From NCBI RefSeq assembly GCF_007859275.1, contig NZ_VOHC01000030.1:124001-188000 (forward strand): 64,000 bases of DNA, read 5' to 3'. Position numbers and translations under genes: made by a program. Positions 40,766 through 49,986 of the stretch are shown here, piece by piece. This stretch comes from Planomicrobium sp. CPCC 101079 (GTDB taxonomy: Bacteria > Bacillota > Bacilli > Bacillales_A > Planococcaceae). The notes below the pieces were generated by a model. That model was not told the DNA's origin. It saw nothing but the letters and a program-made list of their open reading frames with translations, and did no database searches. Numbering within the stretch: position 1 is the stretch's first letter; each line of letters opens with the position of its first letter.

Positions 40766-41677
40766 ATGAGCGCATTGAGCAGCACTTTTCAAACACTGGC
40801 AAAAAATAAAACCGCCAATAAAATGGCGCTCCGCTATGGCATGCGGTTCGGAGCGAGCCGCTTTGTGGCAGGCGAAAAAGAAGAAGAAGCAATTGAATGT
40901 GTAAAAAAGCTCAATAGCAAAGGCTTGCACGCGATGCTGAATTACTTAGGCGAATATGTTTTCACCACCGAAGCAGCAGAAAACGCAACCGTGCATTGCT
41001 TGCGCACACTGGAAATGATTCACCGGCACAATTTGCAGAGCAACCTTTCAGTCAAAATTTCTTCGCTCGGCGTGGACATCAGCAAAGAAGTTTGCCTGGC
41101 GAATTTAAGACGGATTTTGGATCAGGCGAAAAAATATGGCATTTTCCTGCGAATCGAAATGGAAGACTTCTCGCATTGCCAAGTGACATTGGATATTTAC
41201 AAAGAACTGCGCAAGGAATACGACAATGTCGGCACCGTCCTTCAAGCCTACCTTTACCGCACATTAGACGATATCGACGATTTAAACCAATACAATGCCA
41301 ACTTGCGTTTGGTGAAAGGCGCTTACAAAGAAACGTCAGCTGTCGCTTATCAAGACAAAGCAAAAGTTGACCAGAACTACTTGGAGATGATCAAGAAACA
41401 CCTGGCAAATGGAAATTATGCCGGAATTGCGACTCACGACGACTCCATGGTGGCGGAAATTCTCCACTTTGTCCAAGACCGCGGCATCAGCAAAGACCAG
41501 TTTGAATTCCAGATGCTCCATGGCATCCGCGAAGACATGCAAACCGACTTAGCGCAAAAAGGCTATAAGGTCCGTGTATATGTCCCTTACGGAGTGGATT
41601 GGTTCGGGTACTTTATGCGCCGCTTGGCGGAACGGCCCGAAAACGTAACTTTTGTCTTACGAAACTTAATGAAATAA
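40766..41677 (+). CDS. putB: Proline dehydrogenase
   Basis: The 303-residue protein is a stand-alone PRODH barrel of Gram-positive type: LSVKISSLGVDIS, FLRIEMEDFSHCQVTLDIY, VLQAYLYRTLDDI, LRLVKGAYKE, a GIATHDDSMV segment, FEFQMLHGIR and the C-terminal VRVYVPYGVDWFGYFMRRLAERPENV. It oxidises proline to pyrroline-5-carboxylate with FAD. It lies between the cyclodeaminase and P5C dehydrogenase genes, so the operon carries the full route from proline to glutamate. Confidence 0.94.
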   Translation: MSALSSTFQTLAKNKTANKMALRYGMRFGASRFVAGEKEEEAIECVKKLNSKGLHAMLNYLGEYVFTTEAAENATVHCLRTLEMIHRHNLQSNLSVKISSLGVDISKEVCLANLRRILDQAKKYGIFLRIEMEDFSHCQVTLDIYKELRKEYDNVGTVLQAYLYRTLDDIDDLNQYNANLRLVKGAYKETSAVAYQDKAKVDQNYLEMIKKHLANGNYAGIATHDDSMVAEILHFVQDRGISKDQFEFQMLHGIREDMQTDLAQKGYKVRVYVPYGVDWFGYFMRRLAERPENVTFVLRNLMK

Positions 41678-41689
41678 GGAGGAAGAAAA

Positions 41690-43246
41690 ATGACAACAAT
41701 AGCAGTAGAATACAAGAATGCACAAGATACAGATTTCAGCAAAGAGGAAAATGTGGTGGCACTGAAATCGAAAATCAAAGAAACGCGAAACAGCTTAGGC
41801 AAGAAATATCCCTACATCATCAACGGCGAGAAAAAGTTTTCGGAAAACGAACTGGTTTCATTAAACCCGGCAAATCCGAATGAAGTTGTCGGTACTGTCA
41901 GCAAAGCATCCCAAGAAGAAGCAGAACGTGCAATCCAAAGTGCCTTGCAGGCTTTCGAATCTTGGTCGCGCACACCGGTTGCTGAACGCGCGGACTATTT
42001 GTTCAAAGCGGCTGAAGCATTAGAGAAAAAACGGCTTGAACTGGCAAGTGTGATGATTCTTGAAGCCGGGAAAAATTATGCGGAAGCGGATGCAGAAGTG
42101 TCTGAAGCAATCGATTTCTTGAACTTCTATGCAACTTCTGCATTGAAATTGGCAAAAGACGACCACAAGCTTATCCGGATCCCTGGCGAAGACAACAAGA
42201 TGGAATACATTCCTTTAGGTGTCGGGTTCATTGTTCCGCCTTGGAACTTCCCTTTTGCAATTTGCATCGGATTGACGGTATCTGCAGTAGTCACCGGCAA
42301 TACGGTTTTGTTGAAACCATCTTCGTTGACTCCTGTAATCGCTTATAAGTTTATGGAAGTCATGGAGGAAGTGGGGCTGCCAAAAGGCGTCATTAACTTT
42401 GTCCCTGGAGATTCTTCGGATATCGGCGATTACATTACAGGACATCCCCAGACCCGTTTCATCAGCTTTACCGGCTCTAAAGCTGTCGGCCTGCACATCA
42501 ACGCATTGGCTGCACAAACAGCACCGGGTCAAAAATGGATCAAGCGAGTCAATGCCGAAATGGGCGGAAAAGACGGCGTAGTGGTCGATGAAACAGCAGA
42601 TTTGGACTTTGTAGCCCAAGAAGTAGTAGAAGCCGCGTTCAGTTTCCAAGGCCAAAAATGTTCGGCAGGCTCCAGATTGATTGTCGTCGAAGAAGTTTAC
42701 GATGAACTCGTCGAAAAAGTCGTTGCCGTCACCAAAAAGCTCTCGATCGGCACCGGGGAAGAAAATAACCAAGTGGGTCCGGTCATTGATAAAAAGGCTT
42801 ACAAATCCATTCTGAACTATATTGAAATCGGCAAGCAGGAAGGAAAGCTCGAATTGGGCGGAAAAGCACTTGAGGGCGAAGGGTATTTTATTGAACCGAC
42901 CGTTATCAGCGGCGTAACCCGCAAAGACAGTATCATGCAAGAGGAGATTTTCGGCCCTGTCCTTGCCATCGCGAAAGCGAAAGACTGGAAAGATGCCATT
43001 GATATCTACAACGATACGGAATATGGACTTACGGGCTCTTTCTTCTCGAATGTGGAAGCGCGGCTCGATTTTGCTGCGGAAGAAATGCACTGCGGTAATT
43101 TATACCTGAACCGCCGCTGCACTGGCGCTTTAGTAGGCGTTCATCCATTTGGCGGATTTAACATGTCCGGTACAGACTCTAAAGCAGGAAGCTACGACTA
43201 CATCAAATTGTTCAGCCAAGCTAAAACGGTCACGAAAAGACTTTAA
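41690..43246 (+). CDS. pruA: L-glutamate gamma-semialdehyde (P5C) dehydrogenase
   Basis: The 518-residue aldehyde dehydrogenase has the PutA/RocA pattern: [30 protein letters not shown] substrate and cofactor entry, the [12 protein letters not shown] loop, catalytic Cys324 in [13 protein letters not shown] and the C-terminal [30 protein letters not shown]. It oxidises glutamate semialdehyde to glutamate with NAD+. It starts 12 bases after proline dehydrogenase with AAGGAGG. It is the third step gene of the operon. Confidence 0.94.
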   Translation: MTTIAVEYKNAQDTDFSKEENVVALKSKIKETRNSLGKKYPYIINGEKKFSENELVSLNPANPNEVVGTVSKASQEEAERAIQSALQAFESWSRTPVAERADYLFKAAEALEKKRLELASVMILEAGKNYAEADAEVSEAIDFLNFYATSALKLAKDDHKLIRIPGEDNKMEYIPLGVGFIVPPWNFPFAICIGLTVSAVVTGNTVLLKPSSLTPVIAYKFMEVMEEVGLPKGVINFVPGDSSDIGDYITGHPQTRFISFTGSKAVGLHINALAAQTAPGQKWIKRVNAEMGGKDGVVVDETADLDFVAQEVVEAAFSFQGQKCSAGSRLIVVEEVYDELVEKVVAVTKKLSIGTGEENNQVGPVIDKKAYKSILNYIEIGKQEGKLELGGKALEGEGYFIEPTVISGVTRKDSIMQEEIFGPVLAIAKAKDWKDAIDIYNDTEYGLTGSFFSNVEARLDFAAEEMHCGNLYLNRRCTGALVGVHPFGGFNMSGTDSKAGSYDYIKLFSQAKTVTKRL

Positions 43247-43292
43247 ATCTGCATAGCTTCCGCAAGAAAAACCAGTGAAAGGCGGTAAACCG

Positions 43293-43469
43293 ATGGAATA
43301 TACATTGCCTTTATCTTCAATAATCGCTTTGCTAGTGCCGATGCCCTTGCTTGTCGTATTTTCAATCGTGTCGTTGTTTAGACAATCCAAAGAAACGGAG
43401 GACAAGGAAGAAGCCGTCGCTTCTCCTCCCTCCGCGCACCCTATAGCAGAAAAGAGGAACATATCATGA
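43293..43469 (+). CDS. Small membrane protein coupled to PutP, 58 residues
   Basis: The ATG at 43293 follows AAAGGCGG, and the TGA at 43467-43469 overlaps the putP ATG (ATGA). The product has one hydrophobic helix (about 5-30: LPLSSIIALLVPMPLLVVFSIVSLF) and a charged tail. Its place and translational overlap with the symporter suggest a small accessory subunit, as found beside several SSS symporters. I do not recognise a named family. Confidence 0.65.
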   Translation: MEYTLPLSSIIALLVPMPLLVVFSIVSLFRQSKETEDKEEAVASPPSAHPIAEKRNIS

Positions 43470-44959
43470 ATTACATTACCCTTACGGTTTTTGTTTCATA
43501 CTTTGCCGTCCTCTTTTTCATCGGGTATTTGGCTTACCGGCGAACCACCAATGTGGAAGACTATATACTGGGCGGCAGACAATTAGGCCCAGTCGTCGGA
43601 GGCATCAGCACAGGCGCCTCCGACATGAGCGGCTGGCTTTTGCTCGGATTGCCTGGTGCGATTTACTTGAGCGGGTTATCGGAAATCTGGATTGCGATCG
43701 GATTAGCGATCGGAGCATACTTGAACTGGCAGTTTGTAGGCAAACGCATCCGCGTCTATACGCAAGTAGCCAATAATTCCTTGACGCTCCCCGACTTCTT
43801 TGAAAACCGGTTCCGCGATAAGTCAAAATCTTTACGGATCATCGCTTCTTCGTTCATCTTGATTTTCTTTGCTTTCTATATTTCTTCCGGTTTAGTCGGC
43901 GGTGCCATATTGTTCGAAGCCACATTCGGCATCTCCTATATAACTGCATTGATCGTCGGATCCGTTATTATCATAGGCTACACAATGGTCGGCGGTTTCT
44001 TCGCAGTAGCCTGGACGGATTTTTTACAAGGATCGATCATGTTTTTAGCTTTGATCATCATCCCGGTTGCTGCGTTAACGACAATTGGCGATTGGGGCAA
44101 CTCCGTCAATCAGATCGGTTCAATATCGGCAGAGCATCTGGACGTTTTTGCCGGCACGACCACTTTAGGCGTAGTTTCTCTTTTGGCTTGGGGACTGGGT
44201 TACTTTGGGCAACCCCACGTCATCATCCGTTTTATGTCGATGAAGTCGACAAAAGACATTACAGTAGGACGCTCCATCTATACGATTTGGAACGTTGCGG
44301 CTCTATTTGGCGCTATATTCACCGGCTTTTTCGGCATCGCTTACTTTGCGGATGCACCACTGGCAAATCCGGAAACAGTATTTATCGAATTTGCCCAAGT
44401 GCTCTTTAATCCGTGGGTAACCGGCTTCCTGCTTGTCGCTGTCTTATCTGCAATCATGAGTACGATCAGTTCGCAGCTGCTGATTGCCGCATCGGCGTTA
44501 TCGGAAGATCTATACAAAGGATTTATCCGCAAAAACGCTTCCCAAAAAGAATTGATGCTGGTAGTGCGGCTAGCGGTCTTGCTCATTTCACTCTTTGCGA
44601 TCGTATTGGCCTTAAATCCGGACAGCTCCGTATTATCGCTTGTTGCTTATGCGTGGGCAGGGTTTGGCGCAGTATTCGGGCCAGCAATCATCCTTTCGCT
44701 GTTTTGGAAAAAAGCAACGAAAAACGGAATTCTTGCCGGCATGCTCGTCGGCGGCATTACCGTCATCGCATGGAGCTTGCTTTCAACTCCGCCAGCAGGC
44801 ATGGGGCAAGAAGCTGCGGTCATTCCCTTCTATCTCTATGAAATCGTTCCTGGCTTTGTTTTCTCTTGGATCAGCATTGTGGCTGTATCCCTATTCAGAA
44901 ACAACGTTTCGCAAGAAGTTATCGATGAATTTAATGCAGTCAACGCAAGTAAAATTTAA
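43466..44959 (+). CDS. putP: Sodium/proline symporter
   Basis: The 497-residue SSS transporter has 13 hydrophobic segments and PutP landmarks: TNVEDYILGGRQLGPVVGGISTGASDMSGWLLLGLPGAIYLSG (about 28-70), IGYTMVGGFFAVAWTDFLQG, GYFGQPHVIIRFMS and STISSQLLIAASALSEDLY with the sodium-site Ser/Thr. It imports proline with Na+. It closes the proline operon, followed by a strong terminator, so uptake and breakdown are made together. Confidence 0.93.
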   Translation: MNYITLTVFVSYFAVLFFIGYLAYRRTTNVEDYILGGRQLGPVVGGISTGASDMSGWLLLGLPGAIYLSGLSEIWIAIGLAIGAYLNWQFVGKRIRVYTQVANNSLTLPDFFENRFRDKSKSLRIIASSFILIFFAFYISSGLVGGAILFEATFGISYITALIVGSVIIIGYTMVGGFFAVAWTDFLQGSIMFLALIIIPVAALTTIGDWGNSVNQIGSISAEHLDVFAGTTTLGVVSLLAWGLGYFGQPHVIIRFMSMKSTKDITVGRSIYTIWNVAALFGAIFTGFFGIAYFADAPLANPETVFIEFAQVLFNPWVTGFLLVAVLSAIMSTISSQLLIAASALSEDLYKGFIRKNASQKELMLVVRLAVLLISLFAIVLALNPDSSVLSLVAYAWAGFGAVFGPAIILSLFWKKATKNGILAGMLVGGITVIAWSLLSTPPAGMGQEAAVIPFYLYEIVPGFVFSWISIVAVSLFRNNVSQEVIDEFNAVNASKI

Positions 44960-45015
44960 TCGCTTCGAATGATCCATGCAGCATAATTCACAGTCCCAGA
45001 CTGCGGATATTAAAT

Positions 45016-45064
45016 AAAAAGGCGGTACCAACAACTCTTCGAGTCATTGGTACCGCCTTTTTTT
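45016..45064. terminator. Intrinsic terminator of the proline operon
   Basis: AAAAGGCGGTACCAA and TTGGTACCGCCTTTT form a perfect 15-bp stem followed by TTTT; A-runs on the left make it usable in both directions. Confidence 0.85.
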
Positions 45065-45172
45065 ATTCAAAATTTACTGAGAAGGAGTTATAAGCAGGAA
45101 AAGGGATACAGACAAGACGTTCAGCTCGAAAACTTGTCTGTTGAGAGATAGTGTAATCCAAGACGCCTTCTG

Positions 45173-46705
45173 TTATCGAACTCTTACTTCTTTTTGAGGC
45201 TCTTTCTTTTTTAACTGTCCAATTCCCAATTCTTTTGCTTCCGCATTGATCGCTTTGAGCAGGCTGAATGTCATCAAAGCAATGATAACCGAAAATGGGA
45301 ACGCCACGATAATCATTGTATTCTGCAGCGCCTGCAGGCCGCCTGAGTAAAGAAGGACCAGCGCTGTAGCTGAAAGGAAGACGCCCCAGATCATTTTCAC
45401 TGTATTGCTCGGGATGAGTGAACCGTTTGACGTCATCATGCCAAGAACAAATGTGCCTGAGTCAGCAGACGTGACAAAGAATGTAACAATGATCAGAATG
45501 GTTAAAATCGACAAAGCTAAACCGAACGGATACTGCTCCAACAAGCCAAAGAGTGATGCTTCGAGCGGCAATTCAGAAATCGCCGCAGCACCGGTTCTTT
45601 CTGCTACAATCGCCGCACTGCCAAATGTCGAGAACCAAATAAACCCGATGACCGATGGGACCAGCAATACGTAAACGACAAACTCCCGGATTGTTCTGCC
45701 TCTTGATACACGGGCAATGAAAATGCCTACAAATGGCGACCATGCGATCCACCACGACCAGTAAAAAATCGTCCAGCCATTGATCCACTCGCGGCCTTCG
45801 CCATTAAGCGGCGCTAAGCGCAAACTCATATTGACGAATGTCTGAACATAGCTGCCAAGGCTATCTGTAAACAAATTCACGGTAAACATGATCGGCCCGA
45901 AAATCAGCACACAAACGAACAAGAGAGCCGTCAACGCCATATTGGTGTTGCTTAAAATCTTGATTCCTTTTTTTAGGCCGGTCGATGCTGAAAGTAAAAA
46001 CAAAACCGTCAGCACGAGGACGATCACGACTTGAATCCAAAAACTGGATGGAACACCAAACAAATAGGATAAGCCGCTATTGATTTGCGCGGTGCCAAAC
46101 CCAAGAGTGGTTGCCACCCCAATGACCGTTGACACAACAGCCACTACATCAATCGCTTTTCCGAGGAAACCGTCAACGCGATTGCCAAGAAGCGGGCGCA
46201 ATGTTTTGCTGATTAACCCGAGCTCACCTTTTCTGAACGTAAAGTAAGCGACTGCCAGCCCGACAATTCCATAAATGGCCCACGCGTGGATGCCCCAATG
46301 GAAAAACGTATACCGCATGGCGTCCTTGACTGCCTGGTCGGTTCCCGTTTCGCCGGTTGGCGAACTGATCGCATAGTGGCTGATCGGTTCAGCCGTTCCA
46401 TAAAAAATCAATCCAATGCCGACACCGGCACTGAAAATCATCGCAATCCAAGTTGGGCGTGAAAACTCAGGTTCTTCATCCTGTTTCCCGAGTTTAATTC
46501 GACCAACTGGGCTTAATAAGAGATAGAAACAAACTGCTACAAAAAACACAACAACCAATAAATAGTACCAGCCGAATTTGGCTGTGATAAAAGCCTGCAT
46601 ATTGCCGGTCACTTGCTCCAGCGTATTCGGCATTGTGATGCCAAACAATACAAGCACAATCATAATAGCAAGTGAACTAAAAAAAACACCTGAAACTTTT
46701 TTCAT
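45173..46705 (-). CDS. BCCT family transporter
   Basis: The 510-residue protein has 12 hydrophobic segments and BCCT signatures: FSRPTWIAMIFSAGVGIGLIFYGTAEPISHY (about 83-113), FHWGIHAWAIYGIVGLAVAYFTFRKG and WTIFYWSWWIAWSPFVGIFIARVSRGRTIREFV (about 310-342). BCCT carriers import glycine betaine, choline, carnitine or proline betaine. The GMGIG-type motif here reads GVGIG. It is a single gene convergent with the proline operon. Osmotic or catabolic use cannot be told apart. Confidence 0.9.
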   Translation of the reverse strand: MKKVSGVFFSSLAIMIVLVLFGITMPNTLEQVTGNMQAFITAKFGWYYLLVVVFFVAVCFYLLLSPVGRIKLGKQDEEPEFSRPTWIAMIFSAGVGIGLIFYGTAEPISHYAISSPTGETGTDQAVKDAMRYTFFHWGIHAWAIYGIVGLAVAYFTFRKGELGLISKTLRPLLGNRVDGFLGKAIDVVAVVSTVIGVATTLGFGTAQINSGLSYLFGVPSSFWIQVVIVLVLTVLFLLSASTGLKKGIKILSNTNMALTALLFVCVLIFGPIMFTVNLFTDSLGSYVQTFVNMSLRLAPLNGEGREWINGWTIFYWSWWIAWSPFVGIFIARVSRGRTIREFVVYVLLVPSVIGFIWFSTFGSAAIVAERTGAAAISELPLEASLFGLLEQYPFGLALSILTILIIVTFFVTSADSGTFVLGMMTSNGSLIPSNTVKMIWGVFLSATALVLLYSGGLQALQNTMIIVAFPFSVIIALMTFSLLKAINAEAKELGIGQLKKKEPQKEVRVR

Positions 46706-47202
46706 ATTAAAGTATAGCTCCCGTCTGAAATTATTAGCGGCGGGTTTACTTCAATTGGATAACACATATAACCATGCAAAACCAACATAACTTAATCTTT
46801 TTTTTAATGAAGCAATGGTATTTAACCCATAAAACTGTTTCGGCCAGCAAACTAACCTCAACAGTTTTCCACTTAACCAATTGTCCTTAAAAACCTGTCA
46901 TATCAACCTCTTCCCCTGCTGTTTTAAAGCGGAAGCGAGCGTCATATTTCCAGCCGAAACCGCCCTCTTCCTAATCTATCCCACTTAATTACCGAGCCAG
47001 CAATCAATTATACAGGATTTCCATCAAAATTTCATCTGAAATGGTTTAAGATGTCCTGAATTGCCAAATTATTCAGTCCATCAAGCAGTGAAAATGCCCC
47101 GTTTCTTCTGGCCTTGAGCCAGGCTGCAGAAAGCGGTTTCTGTATAGTCATGTTATTAATAACCCAAGTTTACTAACAAGAAAGCAGAGGGGAACTGATG
47201 CT
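46706..47202. other. Intergenic region without a recognisable gene
   Basis: About 500 bases between the BCCT gene and the aspartate dehydrogenase gene. The left part must carry the BCCT promoter. I find no open frame with a ribosome site, no strong hairpin and no repeat seen elsewhere in the window. Confidence 0.5.
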
Positions 47203-47982
47203 TCAATTCCCGATCCGCAAAGCCCGGTCTTTGTTCTGCAGCACCGCCAGAATGCTCAATGCGGCAAGCAGGCTCGTCTTCGGATTATTCGGCATCGGAT
47301 TGTTTTCGACTTGCAGCTTCATCCGGCCGAAATCTCCTTCCGCTTCAATGGTGTGGGTATTCCGCTCGATGGCTGGATCGACGATGACGCGCACTGTCGT
47401 TTTCTCGGCCCCGATTCCGGCAAGAGCAAGCACCAACGCCACATTGACATTCTTCGGGAATTTTTCCACGGCTTCATACGCAGAGCCTTCGAATAGCACA
47501 GCTTCTTCATCCGTTTCAAGCCCGAGTGATGCTGGTGATTTCCTCGTCGTGATCCCGACTCGTTCCAGCTCGCCAGCCGCTTTGGCTGATTGCAGCAAAT
47601 CGAGTCCGCCTATTGCACCGGACGGCAAGAAAATTTGCGTGCCTGCAGACTCCGCCATCGTCTTAAGTTCCTCCAAGAACCCGGTATCCTTAAACACGCC
47701 GATGCTGCTGACGACGAGGTCTTTCTGATGGGCGGCGACGTCTTTCAAATAGAGGCCCGCCGCTTCCACTGTGGCTGCCTCCACGACAATATCGAGCGGC
47801 GCCTCCAAAAACACTTGAAGATTCGTATAGAAGTCAGCTTCAAATTGTTCACTCAACCGTTGTCCGGCTTCCTGATTGCGCCCGAAAATAGCGGTTATCC
47901 TCCCGTTGGCCATGTGATTTTGATTTATCTGTTCCAATAAATAAGATGCAATATTGCCTGTTCCGATGATTCCGATGTTCAT
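47203..47982 (-). CDS. nadX: Aspartate dehydrogenase
   Basis: The 259-residue protein starts with the NAD-binding motif IGIIGTGNIASYLLEQ and shows the family layout: VVEAATVEAAGLYLKDV, FLPSGAIGGLDLLQSA near 120-135, VNVALVLALAGIGAEKT near 183 and DPAIERNTHTIEAEGDFG near 212-229 with the catalytic His. Aspartate dehydrogenase makes iminoaspartate from aspartate, either for NAD synthesis or for aspartate breakdown. No nadA or nadC is nearby, so breakdown is possible. A broken partial copy lies at 37008-37320. Confidence 0.85.
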   Translation of the reverse strand: MNIGIIGTGNIASYLLEQINQNHMANGRITAIFGRNQEAGQRLSEQFEADFYTNLQVFLEAPLDIVVEAATVEAAGLYLKDVAAHQKDLVVSSIGVFKDTGFLEELKTMAESAGTQIFLPSGAIGGLDLLQSAKAAGELERVGITTRKSPASLGLETDEEAVLFEGSAYEAVEKFPKNVNVALVLALAGIGAEKTTVRVIVDPAIERNTHTIEAEGDFGRMKLQVENNPMPNNPKTSLLAALSILAVLQNKDRALRIGN

Positions 47983-48087
47983 GGCTGTCCTCCTTATAAA
48001 AAATCAGCTTAAATAGTGGTTTCTAATTGGATTGAAGCTATCCCCTTAAACTCCTCCTGTACACAGATACAGTTATCTGAATGAATA

Positions 48088-48123
48088 AAAACCACACTCG
48101 AGGGGATTCTTCCGGGAGTGTGG
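48088..48123 (-). terminator. Intrinsic terminator of the GlcG-type gene
   Basis: CCACACTC (48092-48099) pairs with GAGTGTGG (48116-48123); the minus strand continues with TTTTTATT. Confidence 0.75.
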
Positions 48124-48172
48124 CAATGCATGGAGTATTTTAGAAATCGTTCAAGATAGTTTTTTGACTTCC

Positions 48173-48583
48173 TTACAGTTCATCAAATGCTCGGACAGCC
48201 GCTTCCGAAACTTGGATATCGTGCTCGACGCTGCTGCCGCTTACGCCGACTGCACCGACGACTTTGCCATCTTTCATGAGCGGAATACCTCCGCCGAACA
48301 CTACAATACGGCCGTTATTGGTCGTATTCAGGCCATACAGCTCCGCATTTGGCACCGTCGCTTCCGCAAGTCCGGCCGTCGGCATTTTCAAGGCAACGGA
48401 CGTCCATGCTTTGTTTTGCGCAATGTCAACACTCGCCAGCCACGCATCATCCATCCGGTGAACCGCTACCATATTGCCGCCATCATCGACCACGGAGATC
48501 ACCATGGCGACCCCCAGATTCGCTGCTTCCTGTTCTGCTGCATCGATCAGTTTCTTCGCTGTTGCCAATGTGATTTTTTCCAT
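48173..48583 (-). CDS. GlcG/HbpS-type (DUF336) protein
   Basis: The 136-residue protein matches the DUF336 fold: TLATAKKLIDAAEQEAANLGVAMVISVVDDGGNMVAVHRMDDAW, then IVVFGGGIPLMKDGKVVGAVGVSGSSVEHD. Members include heme-binding HbpS and the GlcG proteins of glycolate or diol loci. The start at the ATG 48583 gives the usual family length; a frame open 31 codons further upstream is not conserved. It stands alone here, so its ligand is unknown. Confidence 0.82.
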   Translation of the reverse strand: MEKITLATAKKLIDAAEQEAANLGVAMVISVVDDGGNMVAVHRMDDAWLASVDIAQNKAWTSVALKMPTAGLAEATVPNAELYGLNTTNNGRIVVFGGGIPLMKDGKVVGAVGVSGSSVEHDIQVSEAAVRAFDEL

Positions 48584-48790
48584 TCCTATCGGCCCTTTTC
48601 TGTTATCTGTTTTAATCCGCATTGCATCTTCCCAGTTTAACATAGACGGAATATTCATACAGTTCACAGAGGACACTCCTTATAAAACCGTCCCATAAAC
48701 TTTCAGCAATAGGCATTTTATCGCAGAAGCCAACAGGAGTTCACTTGTCCCGGAGCGACAAAATTCGATAAGCTTGAACAAACCTGCCCT

Positions 48791-49675
48791 TTACGCACCC
48801 GGCCGCAATTCCTGGCCGTTCACCCACTCGCGGACTGTCTCCACAAACGCTTCCGGTTCTTCAATTTCCGGTGTATGGGAACTGTTTTCAAACACATGGA
48901 ACTCCGCATCCGGAACGAGTCCCGCGTAATACTCTGTCGTTTCCGGCGTGGCTTCATCAAAACGGCCGCATGTGAAAAGGGCCGGAATTTCAATTTCAGG
49001 CAGCCGGTCCGTTGCGTCAAAATGCTTCAAGGTCCCGGTGACGGTAAATTCGGAAGCTCCCCACATGAAATTGTAAACTTGCTGGTTCATGTCCTGCAGG
49101 TCTTCCTCCATCTCTTTCGGCCATGGGTCGACACGGCATAAATGGCGTTTGTAATAGGCCATCATCGCCTCTTGATATTCCGGAGAATCAGTAGTCTGTT
49201 CCCGCTCGCTCCTCTCGATCGTCTCCTGGATCTCCTGCGGAAACTGTTTCAAGTAATTCCGCTGGTCCTGTTCCCATCGCTGCGCGTCCAGCGCCGGTCC
49301 CGAGAAAATGACGCTGCGGACGCCGGCCGGCTTTTTGAACAAATAGGAAGCGGCGAGCATCGTCCCCCACGAATGGGCGAGAAGATGGAATTCTTCCAGT
49401 TCCAGTGTCTCAACGATTTGCTCCAGCTCTTCCACATAACGCTCCATTGTCCATAAATCCGTGTCCGTCGGCCGGTCCGACTTCCCGCATCCCAACTGGT
49501 CATATTGGATTACCGGGCGGTCCGTCCCCAATTGCCGAACCGGATCGCTGTCACTGCTTTTCGATCCGGGCCCCCTATGCAGCACCAATAGCGGCATGCC
49601 CGGACCATTGCCGCTGATCCGGTACCAGACATTGCCGCCTGTAACAGGAATAAACCCTTCTTTAACATTTTCCAT
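48791..49675 (-). CDS. Proline iminopeptidase-like alpha/beta hydrolase
   Basis: The 294-residue protein follows the S33 proline iminopeptidase pattern: LLVLHRGPGSKSSD, VIQYDQLGCGKSDRP, FHLLAHSWGTMLAASYLF with the nucleophile Ser, the cap segment, FTCGRFDEATPET with Asp and FENSSHTPEIEEPEAF with His. The oxyanion motif is HRGPG instead of the usual HGGPG, and the elbow is AHSWGT instead of GGSWGS. It should release N-terminal proline or cleave a related small substrate. AAGGGAG precedes the ATG at 49675. Proline release would fit the proline catabolic operon 4 kb away, but this is inference. Confidence 0.82.
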   Translation of the reverse strand: MENVKEGFIPVTGGNVWYRISGNGPGMPLLVLHRGPGSKSSDSDPVRQLGTDRPVIQYDQLGCGKSDRPTDTDLWTMERYVEELEQIVETLELEEFHLLAHSWGTMLAASYLFKKPAGVRSVIFSGPALDAQRWEQDQRNYLKQFPQEIQETIERSEREQTTDSPEYQEAMMAYYKRHLCRVDPWPKEMEEDLQDMNQQVYNFMWGASEFTVTGTLKHFDATDRLPEIEIPALFTCGRFDEATPETTEYYAGLVPDAEFHVFENSSHTPEIEEPEAFVETVREWVNGQELRPGA

Positions 49676-49986
49676 TCGTCCGTACTCCCTTCTATTTTGG
49701 GCTATACATTTACTATTTCCCTCCAAGATGGAAAACCCCTTTATTTTTTGCAGGAGGATGCACAGCTGCAAGGCTTATTAAAACGGTTTCAGTTTGTTCG
49801 GTATTGGTGAATTGAAACTGCTATTCCGAAAAACAGCTCTGCTATCCCGCAGGCGCATTCGCCGTTTTGCTCCATAGCAGAAGCTGCATGAAAAAGAAGA
49901 GTCAGCCAACTTTCTTGATAGTGTGTAAAAAGGTTCCGGCAATTAAACCGGAACCTTTTTCTTCCTATTGTTATTTCAATAACCTC
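49676..49986. other. Intergenic region with the aldo/keto reductase terminator
   Basis: AAAAAGGTTCCGG (49927-49939) and CCGGAACCTTTTT (49948-49960) form a perfect terminator for the leftward aldo/keto reductase gene. The rest should hold the promoter of the hydrolase gene. I see nothing else. Confidence 0.7.

Noticed and set aside
45016..45064. T-box-like GGTACCGCC sequence
   Set aside because: It is one arm of a simple terminator after putP, with no specifier stem and no rightward gene following it.
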